In this document: one piece after another, positions 13,260 through 25,642 of the stretch | Layout: each line of letters begins with the position of its first letter | Numbering within the stretch: position 1 is the stretch's first letter | DNA from: Epiperipatus broadwayi | Taxonomy: Eukaryota > Onychophora > Udeonychophora > Euonychophora > Peripatidae | Direction of reading: 5' to 3' | Assembly (NCBI GenBank): GCA_028023455.1 | Contig: JAQFVV010006197.1 | Span: forward strand, 18,537,254-18,601,253 | Length of the DNA stretch: 64,000 nt | Notes under the pieces: model-generated | Told to the model about the DNA's origin: nothing | The model's input: the letters and a program-made list of their open reading frames with translations, nothing else | The model's database searches: none | Made by a program: the position numbers and the translations under genes

Positions 13260-13798
13260 ATTATTTCACCATGTTATAGGCAGAGTTGGTAGTTATCTCA
13301 GTGGTTCCTGTACTAGTGCATTTACTTCATTTTATACTTTAATCCATGCTTGTAGGACTGCAGGAATCTCCTAATTTAGCAGTTTTGTTGATGAGGATAA
13401 TTTTATGTCTTTTATTTGAGAAGGGAATGTCTGCAATATTGTATAATGTTATATGGAATTATTCTGTGCTGATGATCTGATCCACAGGATAATTGTTTGC
13501 CATTGTGTTACATTCTTTATATTTGTTTCAGTGCTGGTAGTTAATCTGCAGAACATTCCATAATATTACTTGTTGCTATACTGATGATGGGAAAGTTCAG
13601 GACCTTTAATGCTTTATTATTTCCTTGCATGGACGAATACATCTGTAGGAATACCATTGCTATTGTTGTATAAATGTGCTTCGGCAGAGTCTCCATACGT
13701 TATGATGTCAATGTTGTTTCCCTCATTTTAGATTGATCCCATGTGTTCAGTTATCAGCTATTAAAAGGGCATTTGACAAATTATTTTCATAATTAAAA
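13260..13798. other. GC-richer unclassified block, likely old transposon remnant
   Basis: Base composition is clearly less AT-rich than the flanks, and fragments of frame with conserved-looking residues exist on both strands. Stops interrupt all of them. It directly adjoins the family F array. I could not match it to a known transposon protein. Confidence 0.3.
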
Positions 13799-13891
13799 CA
13801 GACAAAACTCTCTATACGTATTGCCACTCAGCCAGAGTAATCAATGAATGCCAGAAGGCTTGTACATAAAATCCCCATCTAGTGCCTACTC

Positions 13892-13950
13892 ATCCAATAT
13901 CTCTAGACTAGTTTCTGGCTTGTGGCCTTTGTCAGTGAGGAGTCTTGAAT
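13892..13950 (-). ncRNA. Degenerate hammerhead (F1)
   Basis: This motif aligns with F2 over its full length, but the core reads CUGACAA, which loses the catalytic G8. The inner part of stem I also has a mismatch. It is presumed inactive. Confidence 0.6.
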
Positions 13951-14334
13951 CTGAGAGTACTGCATAGATCTTAGGATCTAATGCAACCTTCCAGCAGTCA
14001 CCTTTTATCTCTACTTAACTATAAAACTATGAGACTTAAATTGAAAACACTATAATATTTCCAATCCAAGCTCATCAGCTTATATAGTCATATAAGTCTG
14101 AACTCAGTTCAGTATCCATACATTTTGGTGTCTTTGGTTCTTTAATAACTATAGCCACCCCTACACTATTAGGCAGGATTGGTTTTAAACCAACACATGA
14201 TCACTATTTCTTATACTTGCTCTTAGCTGTTATTAAAACAGGAAAAACTCTATACGTATTGCCACTCAGTGCAAGCCAGAGTAACAATGGATGCCAGAAG
14301 GCTTGTGCATAAAATCCCCATCTAGTACCTACTC

Positions 14335-14393
14335 ATCCAATATCCCCAGACTAGTTTCTGGCTTGTGGCCTTCGTCAGTGAGGAGCCTTGGAT
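14335..14393 (-). ncRNA. Hammerhead ribozyme, type I (F2)
   Basis: The core CUGACGA is followed by stem II (GGC paired with GCC, loop CACAA) and GAAA, then CUAGUC with the cleavage triplet GUC. Stem I has two parts: UCCUCA pairs with UGGGGA next to the core, and AUCCAA pairs with UUGGAU after an internal loop of GGC opposite UA. Stem III is a 2-bp hairpin in a monomer but becomes six pairs in a dimer because ACUAGU is self-complementary. The pair closing stem II is an A-A mismatch, which may lower activity. Confidence 0.8.
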
Positions 14394-14706
14394 CTGAGAG
14401 CACTGCAGCTAGATCTTAGGATCTAATGCAACCCTCCAGCATCCATCTTTTATTTCTACTTAACTACAAAACTATGAGACTATAAATTGAAAATATTATA
14501 ATATTTCCAATCCAAGCTCACGTTTTTATATAATCATAAGATCTGAACTCAGATCAGTACCCATACATTTTGGTGTCGTTGGTTCAATAACCATTGCCAC
14601 AACTATCCTATTAAGCAGGATTGGTTTTAAGCCAATAAACATCACATGATCACTATTTCTTATGCTTGCTCTTAACTGTTATTAGATCTATCTGCAGTGC
14701 TCTCAG

Positions 14707-14765
14707 ATCCAAGGCTCCTCGCTGATGTAGGCCACAAGCCAGAAACTAGTCTAGGGATATTGGAT
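14707..14765 (+). ncRNA. Degenerate hammerhead (F3)
   Basis: This is the inverted copy of the F motif. The core reads CUGAUGU, so catalytic A9 is lost, and stem I next to the core has mismatches. It is presumed inactive. Confidence 0.6.
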
Positions 14766-14931
14766 GAGTAGGCATTAGATGGGGATTTTATGCACAAGCC
14801 TTCTGGCATCCATTGATTACTCTGGCTTGCACTGAGTGACAATACGTATAGAGTTTTGCCTGTTTTAATAACAGTTAAGAGGAAGCATAAGAAATACTGA
14901 TCATGTGATGTTTATTGGCTTATTTTCATAA

Positions 14932-16508
14932 TTATTACAAATCAATTTATAAAATATTTCAAGCTGAGTTGAGAATAAAATCTTCTCTTTGATTCATTAC
15001 CTCTGCATGACCGACTTTTGCATGTTTATTAATACCAATCTTTATTATTATTATAAATTTGTGGCATAGGTGCATTGGTTCTGTTATTGACATATTGGAG
15101 ATGTGATTGGCAAGGTATTTGAACCCATTCTCTCTCCCACAAAGGCTGAAATCAAGTCCAATGGTGAGAAAATCTTATATTGTGTTTAATTTGGAAGTCA
15201 TGTATATTATCTATCTATAAAAAAAAACAAGTACATGTGATAGTAATTTGTTTTGTTTATTTATTTATTTTGATCATTGTATTAATCAATTATTTATTGG
15301 TATTGATTAAGTTGTAAATAAATGTTAATTTTATAATTTAACCTAACTGTATCGTTGCTATTTGTCACACATAGAACCAGAAAATCCACTATATTAAATA
15401 AATCATATATTAGAACACATATTGTCACTGATGATGCATACAAGGTTTACTGAAGTTCTAAGGAAATATTTTACTGCTTTTGTTCTTGGGTAATTAGTGA
15501 TTACCTCTGTCATCACTTTAGCTTTGCTTTGTTAGTTATAGAATATAATCCAGAATTCGTTACTTTTATTGATGGCTGTGATATTGGGACCAAAATTCAT
15601 AAATAAATTTGCTAGTCAATATTATAATTGAATCTATTTTCTAATATTGTAACTTACACTTTACCTATAACAATAAAAGTCTCATTGCTATTGATTTGAT
15701 TTGAGAATTTAAATTAATGATGAAAAAACCTAAAAGTTCATGTTGCTTATCTTTTATTGCAAAGCAAATACTCTATATAACATTTCTGTATTAAAATCCT
15801 GAGTATATCTGAGTTGCGATCAGTCAAGTTATGATGCTGATTATAATTATTACTGTCTTGTTAAATGGCCTGTATCCACCATGTGATAGTTAATATTGAT
15901 GTAATGGATCATATATTTAATTCTGGAAAAGTAATCTTTAGTAGTTTTATAGATCATACCATCTTGTTCATAGTTGGCCATAAAATCTCATGTAAATAAA
16001 ATCTCAGTTTAAGGTTTTGAAATGTAGTTTTAAGACACAATCATTAGTGAGAATAGTTATTAAACGAATAGTGACATAATTTATTTTGGGGTAATTTAAT
16101 ATACCTTCATGTAATGTTGCAATGAGTCTTCGCAGTGAACCCTGGCCGCAACCGGATTATATTGTGACAGTCTTGAGTTATATCATTAATTTTGCCTGTT
16201 GCAGTTCAGGTGGACCTTTTGATTACAATATATATTGTTAAAAGGAAGTTGCCTTGACAACAGTTTGATCAAATTATGATCCCCCCCTTCTGCAGCAGCT
16301 CTTAAATAAGATTTGAGTTTTAAAAATTAATTTATATATTAAATGATTAGCATAATCTTATCTTTTTTTTATTAAGCGCAAATATATTTATAATGTAAAA
16401 AAATTAAACAAATAAAAAAAAACGATTGCTGTCCACCATAGTAATAGTAGTATAATATATTCAATATTTTGTCTAACAAATGTGTGCATATTTATTTATT
16501 ATTTTTAC
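14932..16508. other. Non-coding DNA
   Basis: No exon is supported. A segment at 15060-15170 has splice-like flanks but stops in every frame. Confidence 0.4.
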
Positions 16509-16674
16509 CTGTGTTTTTTAATAAAAACTTTTAAAAGTTGCTTCAAAAATTGCCATATCTCACTTCCTTCACAATTTACATCCATACCAAATAAGTCAAC
16601 AAATTCTTTAGAAAAAATGTCTACCATGAGCCTTTTCACTCCTTTATCATTATGCTTAATTTTCATAATGACAT
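16509..16674 (-). CDS. Internal coding exon, product unknown
   Basis: On the minus strand a TTACATTTCAG acceptor leads into 166 bases that are open in one frame (2 + 54 codons + 2) and end at CACAG followed by GTAAAA. The peptide includes VIMKIKHNDKG, MVDIFSKEFVDLFGMD and WQFLKQLLKVF. It is mixed in composition and helical in character, unlike the poly-Lys/Asn/Phe frames around it. It is the most downstream exon found of the minus-strand series. I do not recognise the family. Confidence 0.65.
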
Positions 16675-17954
16675 CTGAAATGTAACAAATATTTAAAATT
16701 ATATATAATTTAATATTAAGAAAAAAGTCTCTTATGATATGATTTGCAAAAAAATGTAGGATTAATTCATAGATAATGTTAGTAATATTAAGTTATTAAA
16801 GAATAAATTAAAAAACATCATTTATAGAAGGAATTAAGAACATTTATTGGTGTAATTAAGAAATTACAAAAGATATATTCTTAAAGAAAAAAAAAAGAAA
16901 AAAAAATTGACAGTTAATTTTAAGGTGGAAAATGGTTAAGAATTAAAAAAATATAGCAAAAAGTAGAAAGCACTGATTTCAATAGTAGAAGAAAGATCAG
17001 TGATAATTATTGAAGATGTTAATCCAATCATCATAATTCAAATATTCTTTCACATGTGACAGCAATTTTAAATTTATATATATATATATAAAGCTTCATG
17101 GTGTACTAATTTCTGAATTCATATGCTTGGCCTATAATTTAAGTTCAAATCTGCATCAAATAAATACTGGAAAATTATTTATGGCTAAAAGCAATCATAA
17201 TTTTTTTATTTCAAGTAAAGGAACCACTGCAACTTCAGATAATCATTCAATTATTAATTAGTAAATGGAGAGCTAAACTATTCTCAATTAAAAGGAAAAA
17301 CAAGATATGAAAATTTTAAATCTTCATTGAATCTTGATCGCTGGATAATATGTTATTGTCCAAATAAAACGGTATTGTCCAAATAAAACATACCATTTAT
17401 TATGATGTTTGTATTTTCATTTACAAATTTATTCAAAACCTTCAACAAATTAAAATGAAATATATAAATATATTATTCTTACAACATGCACTTGTGTTAT
17501 TAAAAAAAATATTTTATACAAAAAATAAAAGTTAAAAAAAAAAGTATTGATTATTCATATTGTTTGTTTAAAATATATTAAAATATTTATACAAAGAGTC
17601 GATCTATCTACAAAAACTAAGGGGGAAAAAGGGAAAGAAAAAAGCTTTGTTAAATAAATTATACATATGTATTGAGATGGATTGGTCTCATGACATGTAA
17701 TAGTATATGCATACTTTCTAAAAGTTTGTGATGATTGTATTTTGGTGGATAATTTCCATCATTTACCATTAAATGTTGAATCACTAGAAAATTTTAAACT
17801 TTATTTAAACTTTTCCAAATCCAAACAACTGTTAGTAATAATACACAAGTTAATAGATAACACAGTTTAGAAAACAACACAGATAATAAATTACATGTTT
17901 TGAGTGATATAATTCTTCACTCTTCTTCAGGTGTTGTTGGCCTGACCAGTAACA
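16675..17954. other. AT-rich intron-like DNA
   Basis: No gene is seen. A weak B-box-like AGTTCAAATCTGC at about 17143 suggests a very old SINE. There is a short tandem repeat of GTCCAAATAAAAC near 17360-17390. Confidence 0.35.
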
Positions 17955-18041
17955 ATGCTAGTATAAGAATCAAACTTACATCTTTAGATTCTTGAATATC
18001 AAATTTTAAGGCAATGCTCTAACTAACTGAGCTATCCTGAC
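17955..18041 (-). repeat. tRNA-derived SINE head or tRNA pseudogene
   Basis: The minus strand reads GATAGCTCAGTTAGTTAGAGC, a textbook tRNA D-arm and RNA polymerase III A-box. About 50 bases later comes AAGTTTGATTCTT, which matches a B-box and T-arm. The acceptor stem does not close and the anticodon region is distorted, so this is not a functional tRNA. It sits beside the Penelope-like fragment. Confidence 0.65.
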
Positions 18042-18114
18042 AAAGGCAACAGTCAATAGAAATTTCATATACTTATCTATGAAGGTCATTGCAAATCCCC
18101 GATTTCTCCACTTC

Positions 18115-18785
18115 TTTTCTTAATACTTTTTTCTAAGAGCAAGGTTAATTAGAAACCTCCAAACATTATGCATTGCCACAATGAATTGACTTATAGAATT
18201 ATTTGCCACTGTCGTATGAGCATCTTTTTTGAATTTTCTTCTTTGCATCTTTTCCTCTCTATCCAACATTTTTGTATTTTTCCAATCGAATATATGTTCA
18301 TTAGTATACACATGGTTTTTTTATGGTAGAGATAATTGTTTTTTGTTTTCTAATCATTAATTTGTGTTATTTCAATCACTTTTCAACACACTTTCAATGT
18401 ACTTCCTTCCAACATTCACATGGTATTTCATACATGTAGTTTTTATTTTTCAGCAATTCAAGTTTAGGCTTTGTAGATGTTAGAATTCTCGAAGCACGGT
18501 ATAGCTTTGGAAAGCTGTTCTAATGTTATATTGATTACAGATTTTCTTTAATTTTCTGCTATTTCTAGTATGTATGAATATACTACAGTACCAATAATTG
18601 TTTTTCTTTTTAGTATCTAAGGTTTTCTTGATGACAGCTGATGGATAACCATTCTTCATGAGAGTTTGTTCTATGTAGATCTTTTCTATTTCCAACTCAC
18701 TGTTTTCTGAACAAACTTTCTTTGTTCTGTTCCATAGTGATAGTATATTTCTGTGTTTATACTTCTGGTGTGATTGGATCTTAAT
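18115..18785 (-). pseudogene. Penelope-like element fragment (RT tail and GIY-YIG region)
   Basis: Translated on the minus strand, 18695-18480 contains LMKNGYPSAVIKKTL and then CNQYNIRTAFQSYTVLREF, which follow the pattern of the segment linking the reverse transcriptase to the endonuclease in Penelope-like elements. After frame breaks comes YEIPCECWKEV, resembling the start of a GIY-YIG endonuclease region, and then HIFDWKNTKMLDREEKMQRR (18311 and below), which matches the late part of that domain. The expected tyrosine-isoleucine-glycine motif is degraded. The order of domains is right, but at least two frameshifts or stops make it dead. The RT core is missing. Assignment is by motif memory, not by a database search. 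Confidence 0.65.
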
Positions 18786-20838
18786 TGTATAAACAAAGAA
18801 AGTAAATCACCTGCACTCTAAATATTGAACAAAGGATGAAGTATATAATGAATCCACCTTATCATGTTTATAAGCATATCTTTATCTTGTGTGTATGGAA
18901 AGTGAACGCAGATAAAATATACATTTATAAATAATGTAAAAATAAGATCTGAAATGACTAAATCATTAAGTATTGATATTTCTTGGTATTATTGAAATAT
19001 TATTAATTATTTAAAATTAAATATAAAAAGGTATTTCTCACAGGCATCTGGTTCCTTCTTCATGAATAACACTTGTGGGATCTTCCTTGAACTTCTCTAT
19101 CCATTTATACACTTGTTCACAATACATTTTCTCCATATTGTACACAAAGAACTTCAATAAATACTAATACTAGTTTTCTTTCATGCAAATCGTAAGTGGA
19201 GCAAACACTGTTTCTAGCACCATAGTCACATTTGAACTGAAATAACATATTCTAAATTGCATAGCAGTGTCTGATAAGACAGTAAAGAAATGATAAGATA
19301 TAGTAGCCAACAGTCTTAACAGAACTGGACAGCTGATAATTTTTGATTCATTCCCATATATATGGCTAAAATAGAATATTGGTCTAGGGATATAAGAATT
19401 AAGATATTTTTGCTGTAAATCAGTTTATGTGCTTATCTACACATGTATACATATATATATTCATTATTAATATATTAAAAACAGAATATTTATTGCTTTA
19501 TTTATGATTGAAATATTTTGTACTATTAAATACATATCTGTGTGCTCATTTATATATGGGAGTAATTTTGTAGTAGAATTGAGGGGGAAAAAATCACATA
19601 ATAGATCATGTCAAATATCCATTTGTTTATCTATCTTCTCTCATGTATTGATATAGATGTCGCTGTATGTGCTTTAAATCGTGGAGACATATTGAAAAGG
19701 GCAAAAAAACATAATTTGCCGAAAAAGGCTTTTATATAATAATTTTATAATTTGTAATCTTTGTTGCTTGTATATATGTATTTTTAAACATATTTGACTA
19801 TTAAATAAGATCATATGCATAATTTTATTAGCAATCTATATTAAATTTATTAAATGTATTTGTTGAAGGTTTTAGCCTTTCATGTTATTAGCAATCTATG
19901 GAAATAATTTCAAATATTTGTAAATAGTCAAAATCAAAATTACCTATTTGTATTACAGAGTATTTCAAGTTATTCCAGGAAATTATTTTATGTCTGCTTT
20001 ATAGGTATTGGGATCTTTGCAATTCCAAGATAGCTACTAACTAACAACATATCTATATAATTCTCTTTAAAATTACTCAGATAATACTAAGGATTAGTTT
20101 TAAATTCCACATTATTGTTTCATGATGATAACAATTTGTTTATTAATAGCCATTTCTTTACTAATATTAGATGGCAAGTAAATGATGATGATTATTATTG
20201 ATATAATGACTCTCACTATTTTAGGATATGTGAAAAGTTTTATTGTTATTATTAACACTAATGTGTATGAATGCAAAAAGAAATATTGCTCTCTTATAAA
20301 TATTATGTCACATAATTGGGAGTGACTTTATGATAATTAGCCTAAAATTTTACAAATGCCTTTTGTAAATTCAGTCCCAAAGGATAACTACTGAATATTT
20401 GTTGCAGCTATTATGCAAATCATTTACATTTAGCTTTTTCTGATACTTTGTTCATTTACTTAAAATTAGTGTTAACTTACTATTCTTTGTCTCATTTACA
20501 TGCACTTTCTAATTACATACTGTTATAATATATAATTTTTATAGTAGTTTATTATATTGAAGTACCCAGCATTAATACTACATATTTTTTAAAACAATAA
20601 AAGGAAACTATAGTATTTCAAAAATTTTCAATAACAAAATGCATGGGAATATATCTTTTTTATGGAACTCAAAGAATATTTATATGTTAATATGAAAATA
20701 AAAATATTAAAAATAAAATTTAGTAGAATTTTTCTATACCAAATTTAAGATCAAATTAATAAAGCTCCATGCAATATATATATATATATCAGGTTTTAAA
20801 TAAAATTTAAAAAATCAATAAATTACTTCACTGTAAGC
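18786..20838. other. AT-rich non-coding DNA
   Basis: No supported feature. The GC-richer part at 19030-19330 has no clean frame. Confidence 0.4.
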
Positions 20839-21058
20839 AATAAATAAATGATCAATCAAAATAAAATTGAAGTAAACAACTATTAATAACTATATTATAA
20901 TATTTATAGAACCAGCTTTCATCTCCATTGAGATCTTTTCAAAATATACTATAATCTTGAGAAGGTCTCAATAGAGATGAAAGCTGGTTCGATAAATATT
21001 ACAATATAGTTATTAATAGCTGTTTATTTCAATCTTATTTTGATTGATTATTTATTTA
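20839..21058. repeat. Inverted repeat, arms about 100 bp
   Basis: Positions 20839-20940 and about 20957-21058 are reverse complements with a loop of about 18 bases. Each arm contains AACCAGCTTTCATCTC or its complement. There is no coding frame, no hammerhead core, and no obvious target duplication. It may be a fold-back element or another circular-template-style insertion. Confidence 0.75.
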
Positions 21059-21533
21059 TGTATTTGTGACAACATTATGGACAAATAAATTGTATTGGAT
21101 ATTTGACCATTATAGTAATAAAATACTTTAAGGAATGCACTCTGATCCAGAAAAATGGAATACAATTTATAAGTTTCTTTCCTCTCTGATTAGTTCTAAG
21201 TTGTAATGGTACAAATTATATTATTCAAAAATTAATTAAATCTAAATAGAGTAGTATATAAAAACTAATAAGTTTATGTAAAATGTAGATCATTTAATAC
21301 AATTAATTTTTTTTTAAACTATTTAATATTGCGAGATTATAACACATTAATATATATTTTAATGGAATTAAAAATCACAAATGAACCAATTAAAAAAACA
21401 AAACAAAAACAAAAAAAATTACTGAAAAAAGAGAATAAAGAGGAAATATGCAATAAAATGGTAAATATGAAAAAAAACATAACAGAAAAATATTAATAAC
21501 TACTAATTAAATACAAAAAATTAAAATACATAC
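21059..21533. other. AT-rich DNA, no feature seen
   Basis: A and T runs only. Confidence 0.35.
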
Positions 21534-21594
21534 GCTGATATGGAAAATGATCACTAAGTCTTTTATCATAAAATATCTTTGATAAAGGAATACT
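21534..21594 (-). CDS. Possible short coding exon
   Basis: The minus strand has an acceptor (AGTTTTCACCAG) and a donor (GTATGT) bounding 61 bases. Two frames are open; the more protein-like one reads SIPLSKIFYDKRLSDHFPYQ. The exon before it in the series (26393-26559) would feed the other frame, so either an exon is missing or this call is wrong. Confidence 0.4.
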
Positions 21595-24430
21595 CTGGTG
21601 AAAACTATATTAAAATAAATTATATAACAATTATATTTGAAAATTAAAGACTCAACTTGTTTATCTAATAAACATGTAATGATAAAAATATTTTCATATT
21701 AAAAATATCTTCATCAGATTATTTTTCATTTCTATTTGTTTTGTTTATTATTCAATATTACTTTGTATGATCAAGGTGTTTGTATATGTTTCAGTATATC
21801 CACTTAGATAGTTATATGCATTATTATTCTTTTGATAAATCATACCTATCAAATAATTATAAAAAGATTAAGTGATGTTTGAGCACTCTAGTGGTAGATC
21901 ATATAAACCAATAAGCAGCTAATCATACAATTATTGTGTAGACAAGATTTATTAACATCAAAAAAATAACAATACAAATATTAAAGTGAATTATATACAG
22001 GCTAATATATCATGTAGTTTTACTTAGCTTAATGTATATATACATAATAACTTATTAACATGTAATATATAATTGTATAATGTATCAACCTTGATACAAG
22101 GTTGATATTTCTAGAATGATATCAAATGTCAACAATTTTTTAAAATAAATATACAAATGATTACCAAGTTGTACAATTACATCTCTTTAATTTTTTCTAA
22201 AAATCAAATATGACTTTCTTATTATTTATGTATATATGATTATATTTCTCTTATTTAATTTGCTTCATTCACACACAAGATTTTAAATATTTTAAAAAAT
22301 ATATCTCATTGATTATACAAATCAAATTATAGTTTAAAAAGCATTTAAGGAACTAATGCATAGGTAAAATATGAAACAATGACTAAAAAAAAAAAAAGAT
22401 TATGCATATAATAAACAATAAGAAAGATTAATGATATTTGGGATTATAAAAAATCATTTTTAATTTTCTAAAAAACACAACAACTGGCAATTGTGCATTT
22501 ATCAAAAATTAAAAAGTGTGAAATAGAAATATAAAGCTTATAATGTGAATTGATGTAAAGTTTGTGAGAAAATTCCAACAACAATTAAAGACATTTGTGG
22601 GGTTTTATGACCCAATCTAAGTAAAGAAGCTAGTTCATTTGAAATATATTTTGGAGATTATTTTCATTTTTCCAATGAAATTGTAACAATAATGAGATAT
22701 GCTTTAAAAAATATATAAGATCTTATGCATACATGAAGAAATTAAAATATTGAATAAAAAATGAAATCATGCATTTACATAATAACGTGAGTACTTCTTA
22801 TCAGTAATACCCAGTTGCCAAACTTAGTCAGGAAAAAGATAATAGTGTAATGTTAGTGAGAAGGACAATAACCAATAGCAATTTTTTTTTATTATTATAA
22901 AGATAGCTTTGAATAAAAATAATGATTTAAAGCTTAATTTATTATCTATGCATTTACACAAACATACATATTAAATTATTTATGTGCATGCTTGTATATG
23001 AAAATTAAATTTTCAACATTAATTTAAAAATAATGGAAAAGCCCGAGTTAAATTCTAAATTTTAAATAAACTCTAAATAGGTCGAAAATTTGGGTAGTTA
23101 AATCTGCTTCTTTTTATTTTATTTTGATAAACAGATTTAAGATTTCCTATCAAAGATTTAAGATACGAGTTTTAATTAAATAATTGCAATAAATGTTTTT
23201 CTGAAAAATAATGTAATTAGTTAATTATATTTAAGGTAGTATGTGGATTTGGTAAATAACTAAAGAGATGTTTATTAATTCCATACATAAGTGAAAAAAT
23301 AAGATAATTATCATGATGCTATATAAACACCAAAAATGATTCACGTTATTTATTCACTTGCTTCCAACTCTAGGAGATAATCTGATTGTATTATTTTTCT
23401 GAATTTCCTTCTAGATAAGAATTTGGAAAAAAACTACTATGAAGCATCAGCAAAACTTTAATGACCCTTAAAATATCTATTAGTGATATTTTGGGTACTA
23501 TTTTCCATGCTTACTACTACTGATAATCATCCCCAAACTATCTACAAGAATTATTCAACAAAGGAAAAATTTACAAGAATGTAAAATTTATTGAAAATGA
23601 AAATTTGTGCAAAAAATATCAAATTGTCAACAATATATACATATTTTGGAATTTTCAACAATAAGCTATTTGGCCGAAGATGTAAGTTATATATATCTAA
23701 ATCATTTTACAGACTTTTTCTGAAACTTTAGAAAAAAGAAATCAATCCTTTAGTGAATTAGCAATATTAAGAAGGTAATTTATTTTTCTCTTACTTTTAG
23801 TTTTTTTTTTTTTTTAAAGTGTTTTTTTATACAACCAAATGTTTCTTTAATTGATACAATAATCTTTTTTATTATATTTTCTTTTATTATTAAAATACAT
23901 TTCAAAATCTCTAAGAAGAACTATGAGAGAAAAGGAAAACCATAAATTAATTATGCCACTAAGAGCATTATATAATGATTTAATTGCATTGGAAAAATAA
24001 AAATAAAGAAAATGAAAAGATTTCAGAATTACTTCTTTAAAATCAGCACATCCTTTTGATTATCTCATATTTCTTTATAACTTTCATGTAGAAATTATTA
24101 TTTTATTAATACAAGTATGAACATGGTGTTATGTGTAAAGAAATCTTTAAAAAAATTAAATAAAAAATGAATTTGTTGAATAAATTATAAATAAAAGATT
24201 TTTCTGCCTAGGTGTATTAAAATCAATTAAGATTAAATAAATGCAATTACTAGAATAAATGTTAGTATATAAAAATGTGTGTGAATATAAATGCACCATG
24301 CAAATTCAATTAAATATCTACATTTAGAAATGAGTTATTAATTTTGAAAATTTATAACTATACTGGAAATATCTGAAATTATTTATGACTCTATTTTATT
24401 TAAATGAAATAGAAGTAAAAGAAAAATTTT
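21595..24430. other. AT-rich intron-like DNA
   Basis: No gene is supported. A small hairpin lies at 22083-22107 (TATCAACC to GGTTGATA). Confidence 0.4.
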
Positions 24431-24762
24431 TTTGAATAGTCAGAAGTTATTTTTATAACAATAATCATTTATAATTTAATACCAATATTGTATACAAGAT
24501 GAATTAATCATAATTGAATGCTGTGTCTTAAAAAATTAAATGAAGAGTTGTATATGTGTTTACATTACAGAATATTAATTACAATATGACCAAAATTTTG
24601 AATAATCAGAAGTTATTTTTATAACAATACTCATTTATAATTTAATGCCAATATTGTACACAAGTTGAATTAATTATAATCAAATGTTGTGTCTTAGAGA
24701 ATTAAATGAAGAGTTGTATATGAGTTTACATCACAGAATATTAATTTCAATATGACCATCTA
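24431..24762. repeat. Tandem duplication, period 166 bp
   Basis: Two units start at 24431 and 24597 with TTTGAATA(G/A)TCAGAAG and stay aligned to the end with about 90 percent or higher identity and almost no indels. They carry no frame. Confidence 0.85.
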
Positions 24763-25642
24763 TTATTTGTTTATCAGTGAATATACTTACTGTTAACCAC
24801 ATATATTCATTTGACTTAAGAGTTTGTTATAGATTTATTTCTAGTTGCCTTCATGGACAGTTAATGTAGCCTGGTACCATGAACACTATTTAAATGGTTG
24901 ATTTGATAAATTTTGTATTGTAGTATTGATGAAATGTTCTATATTTTGTTTTATACAATTAATATAGCCTAGCTACACATGCACTTAAAAATGTTTGAGT
25001 TTTTCGTTTTATATGGCATTTTTTATTAAGGACCTAGAATTTTGCTTATATTTGATTCTATTTAATAAATGTTAATTGATGACATGAGCATATATATTCC
25101 TTAATGATTTTATTGTTTAATTTATCTATAACGTATTTCAACTTTGATATATTTTTTGTTATGCAATCTTAATATCTCATTAAGATGTTAATCTAAAATA
25201 ATTCAGAAAATTTAAAATTATAAAACAGAAATCATGCCAACAAGAAGAGGATGTACAAAATATCAGGAATAAAGTTCACTTCCAAAATAGAGTACTTCAA
25301 AAGTATATGTAATCAAACTTTTTTTTAATGATAAAGTTGTAATAATATTTATCACATTTTTTTATTATCAATAATATTTAAAAAATTTTTTTTTAAAATT
25401 TTCTTAATATTTCTAATGACATAAATATATAAAACATGTGTACGTGTATTTTTCTTAAACACATAGCTTATTAAATAACCACATATTTTGAAAACAATAT
25501 AATTATAAAAAAATGAAGAAAATAGTTCACATCAAAAGGATTAATTTATAAGTATTTACTGAGCGTTTTTTTTTAAATTATTTTTAAATTTTAAATAAAA
25601 GTGTAATATATGTATGAGTATATAATAATATATAAAAGGTGT
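24763..25642. other. AT-rich intron-like DNA
   Basis: No feature is supported. Confidence 0.35.

Larger units (their letters stand above)
13799..14931. mobile_element. Family F hammerhead element array: two tandem units plus an inverted partial unit
   Basis: Unit 1 (about 13799-14234) and unit 2 (about 14235-14684) are direct repeats. The distance between their hammerhead cleavage sites is 443 bp. From 14692 to about 14931 the sequence is a reverse complement of the start of a unit together with the end of the preceding one. Each unit carries one hammerhead motif and no open reading frame. Length, tandem arrangement and ribozyme type match the retrozyme class described in animals. Identity among the three parts is roughly 85-95 percent, so the array is not very recent. 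Confidence 0.85.

Noticed and set aside
13571-13590. CTGATGATGGGAAAG, hammerhead-like
   Set aside because: There is no room for stem II between the two boxes, and no stem I partner.
17955-18041. Functional tRNA gene
   Set aside because: The D-arm is excellent, but the acceptor stem does not pair and the anticodon arm is disrupted.
21690-21730. CTGATGA on the minus strand followed by a hairpin and GAAAA
   Set aside because: Stem III has a mismatch next to the cut site and stem I is only four A-U pairs. In DNA this AT-rich that can arise by chance.
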